From: Terriglobia bacterium
Lineage (GTDB): Bacteria; Acidobacteriota; Terriglobia; UBA7540
NCBI GenBank assembly: GCA_035712365.1
Contig: DASTAW010000021.1
Coordinates: 62,001-126,000, forward strand
Direction: 5' to 3'
Length of the DNA stretch: 64,000 nt
A program made the translations under genes and the position numbers. Each line of letters begins with the position of its first letter. The first letter of the stretch is position 1. Under the pieces are notes generated by a model. That model made no database searches and was not told where the DNA came from. It was given only the letters and a program-made list of their open reading frames with translations. This document shows, piece by piece, positions 63,435 to 64,000 of the stretch.

Positions 63435-64000
63435 TTATCGAGCCAGAAATCGGACTGAGACAAGCAGCGCGCTAATTCCATTCCACATGATTTGCACGCC
63501 AATACAAACCAGCAGGAAGGCAGCAAGCCGGACAATAACTGTCATGGTTGTCTTCCCGAGCCTCCGGGCCAGCGGGTCCGCGAACGCATAGCACAGCCCG
63601 ACGCTGGCGGCGATCAGGCCCATGGCGAGGAGCGCCGCAACAATCAGCAGGACGTTGAATCCGTAGCGGTGTGTCGTGTTTGCGCCTAAGGTGACTGCCA
63701 CGGAAATTGACCCCGGGCCCACCGTCAGCGGCAGCGTCAGGGGATAGAAGGCGCTGCGAAAAGGGTCCGGACCCTGGATAGTTCTGCGCGACACGTCGCC
63801 TACCGGCTCTTCTTGCATCAGCATTCCCCAACCCATCGCGACCACCACTAACCCTCCGCCGACCTGCACCACAGGCAGCGACACGCCAAAGAACTTGAGG
63901 ACCTGCGCGCCAATGAAATACGAGCCAACGGTCAGGTAAAGGCTGTTGAGGGCGACACGCCAGGCAAGACCTCGGCGCGTTTCAGGCGAGTAAAGCTGCG
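63435..64000 (-). CDS. MarC/UPF0056-family membrane protein, truncated by window edge
   Basis: The 3' part of a gene that enters from beyond base 64000; the frame is open to the edge (QLYSPETRRGLAWRVALNS and onward). About 188 residues are visible. Membrane segments include LYLTVGSYFIGAQVLKFFGV, VQVGGGLVVVAMGWGML, PLTLPLTVGPGSISVAVTLGA and VIVRLAAFLLVCIGVQIMWNGI in outline. The P-L-T-L-P-L-T-V-G-P-G-S element is characteristic of MarC/NAAT proteins. Role unresolved (possible small-molecule transporter). The apparent GTG at 63884 is internal. Confidence 0.9.
   Translation of the reverse strand, partial: QLYSPETRRGLAWRVALNSLYLTVGSYFIGAQVLKFFGVSLPVVQVGGGLVVVAMGWGMLMQEEPVGDVSRRTIQGPDPFRSAFYPLTLPLTVGPGSISVAVTLGANTTHRYGFNVLLIVAALLAMGLIAASVGLCYAFADPLARRLGKTTMTVIVRLAAFLLVCIGVQIMWNGISALLVSVRFLAR

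Overview
The window is a gene-dense, GC-rich bacterial chromosome segment with short intergenic gaps, two tRNA genes and no rRNA, transposase, prophage or CRISPR array. The gene content points to an Acidobacteriota-type Gram-negative (inference). Supporting features are a PQQ-like propeller protein, a DUF1111 di-haem protein, a Tat-exported DegT-family enzyme, MddA, many PAS/GAF signalling proteins, Lnt as an outer-membrane lipoprotein marker, and several families of palindromic 'GTAGCGCCG' or 'GTGGCACGG' intergenic repeats.

Layout. 1-1661: NAD salvage pair (pncB end, pncA). 1760-7029: an APC permease divergent from an SDR, RidA, D-threonine aldolase-like and methyltransferase series. 7314-11593: a small hypothetical gene, FMN reductase, a receiver protein, a degenerate receiver and an RpoD-type sigma factor with a clear terminator. 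12503-18033: secreted or redox genes (PQQ propeller, PhnB-like, DUF1111 di-haem protein) and an unusual histone-H1-like tail fused to an EXORDIUM-like domain. 18181-20809: bactofilin and small envelope or coiled-coil proteins. 21210-27473: tRNA-Glu, tldE/tldD, ahcY/metK and a small membrane protein. 27604-40637: a long co-directional envelope block with prfB (programmed +1 frameshift), lnt, SPOR protein, slipin, NfeD protease, two TPR proteins, a UB2H-containing class A PBP, a truncated DUF4845-like gene and proS. 40987-51126: CPA2 antiporter, mqnD, MFS transporter, YVTN propeller, DHFR-like protein, cimA, mscL with an added zinc ribbon, and an enolase-superfamily enzyme. 51452-59192: tRNA-Leu and a signalling island (receiver, CHASE8 histidine kinase, YfiR, receiver, and a 1271-residue REC-PAS-GAF-kinase). 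59658-64000: Tat-exported DegT aminotransferase, a double thioredoxin-fold secreted protein, mddA and the end of a marC gene.

Functional links. MetK and AhcY form a translationally coupled SAM-cycle pair. NfeD and slipin are a known protease-substrate type pair. The PBP sits directly upstream of two TPR proteins, one of which carries a TolB/CsgG-like N-terminal region; this recalls the LpoB/CpoB control of PBP1B. YfiR is translationally coupled to a CHASE8 kinase and a receiver, which looks like the YfiR-YfiN sensory pair re-plumbed into phosphorelay signalling.

The best candidates for undescribed biology are the H1-tail/EXORDIUM fusion, the YfiR-CHASE8 kinase-receiver module, the PBP1B-UB2H/TPR cluster, and a MITE-like palindromic element whose ends are conserved in three copies and which appears to have clipped a gene.
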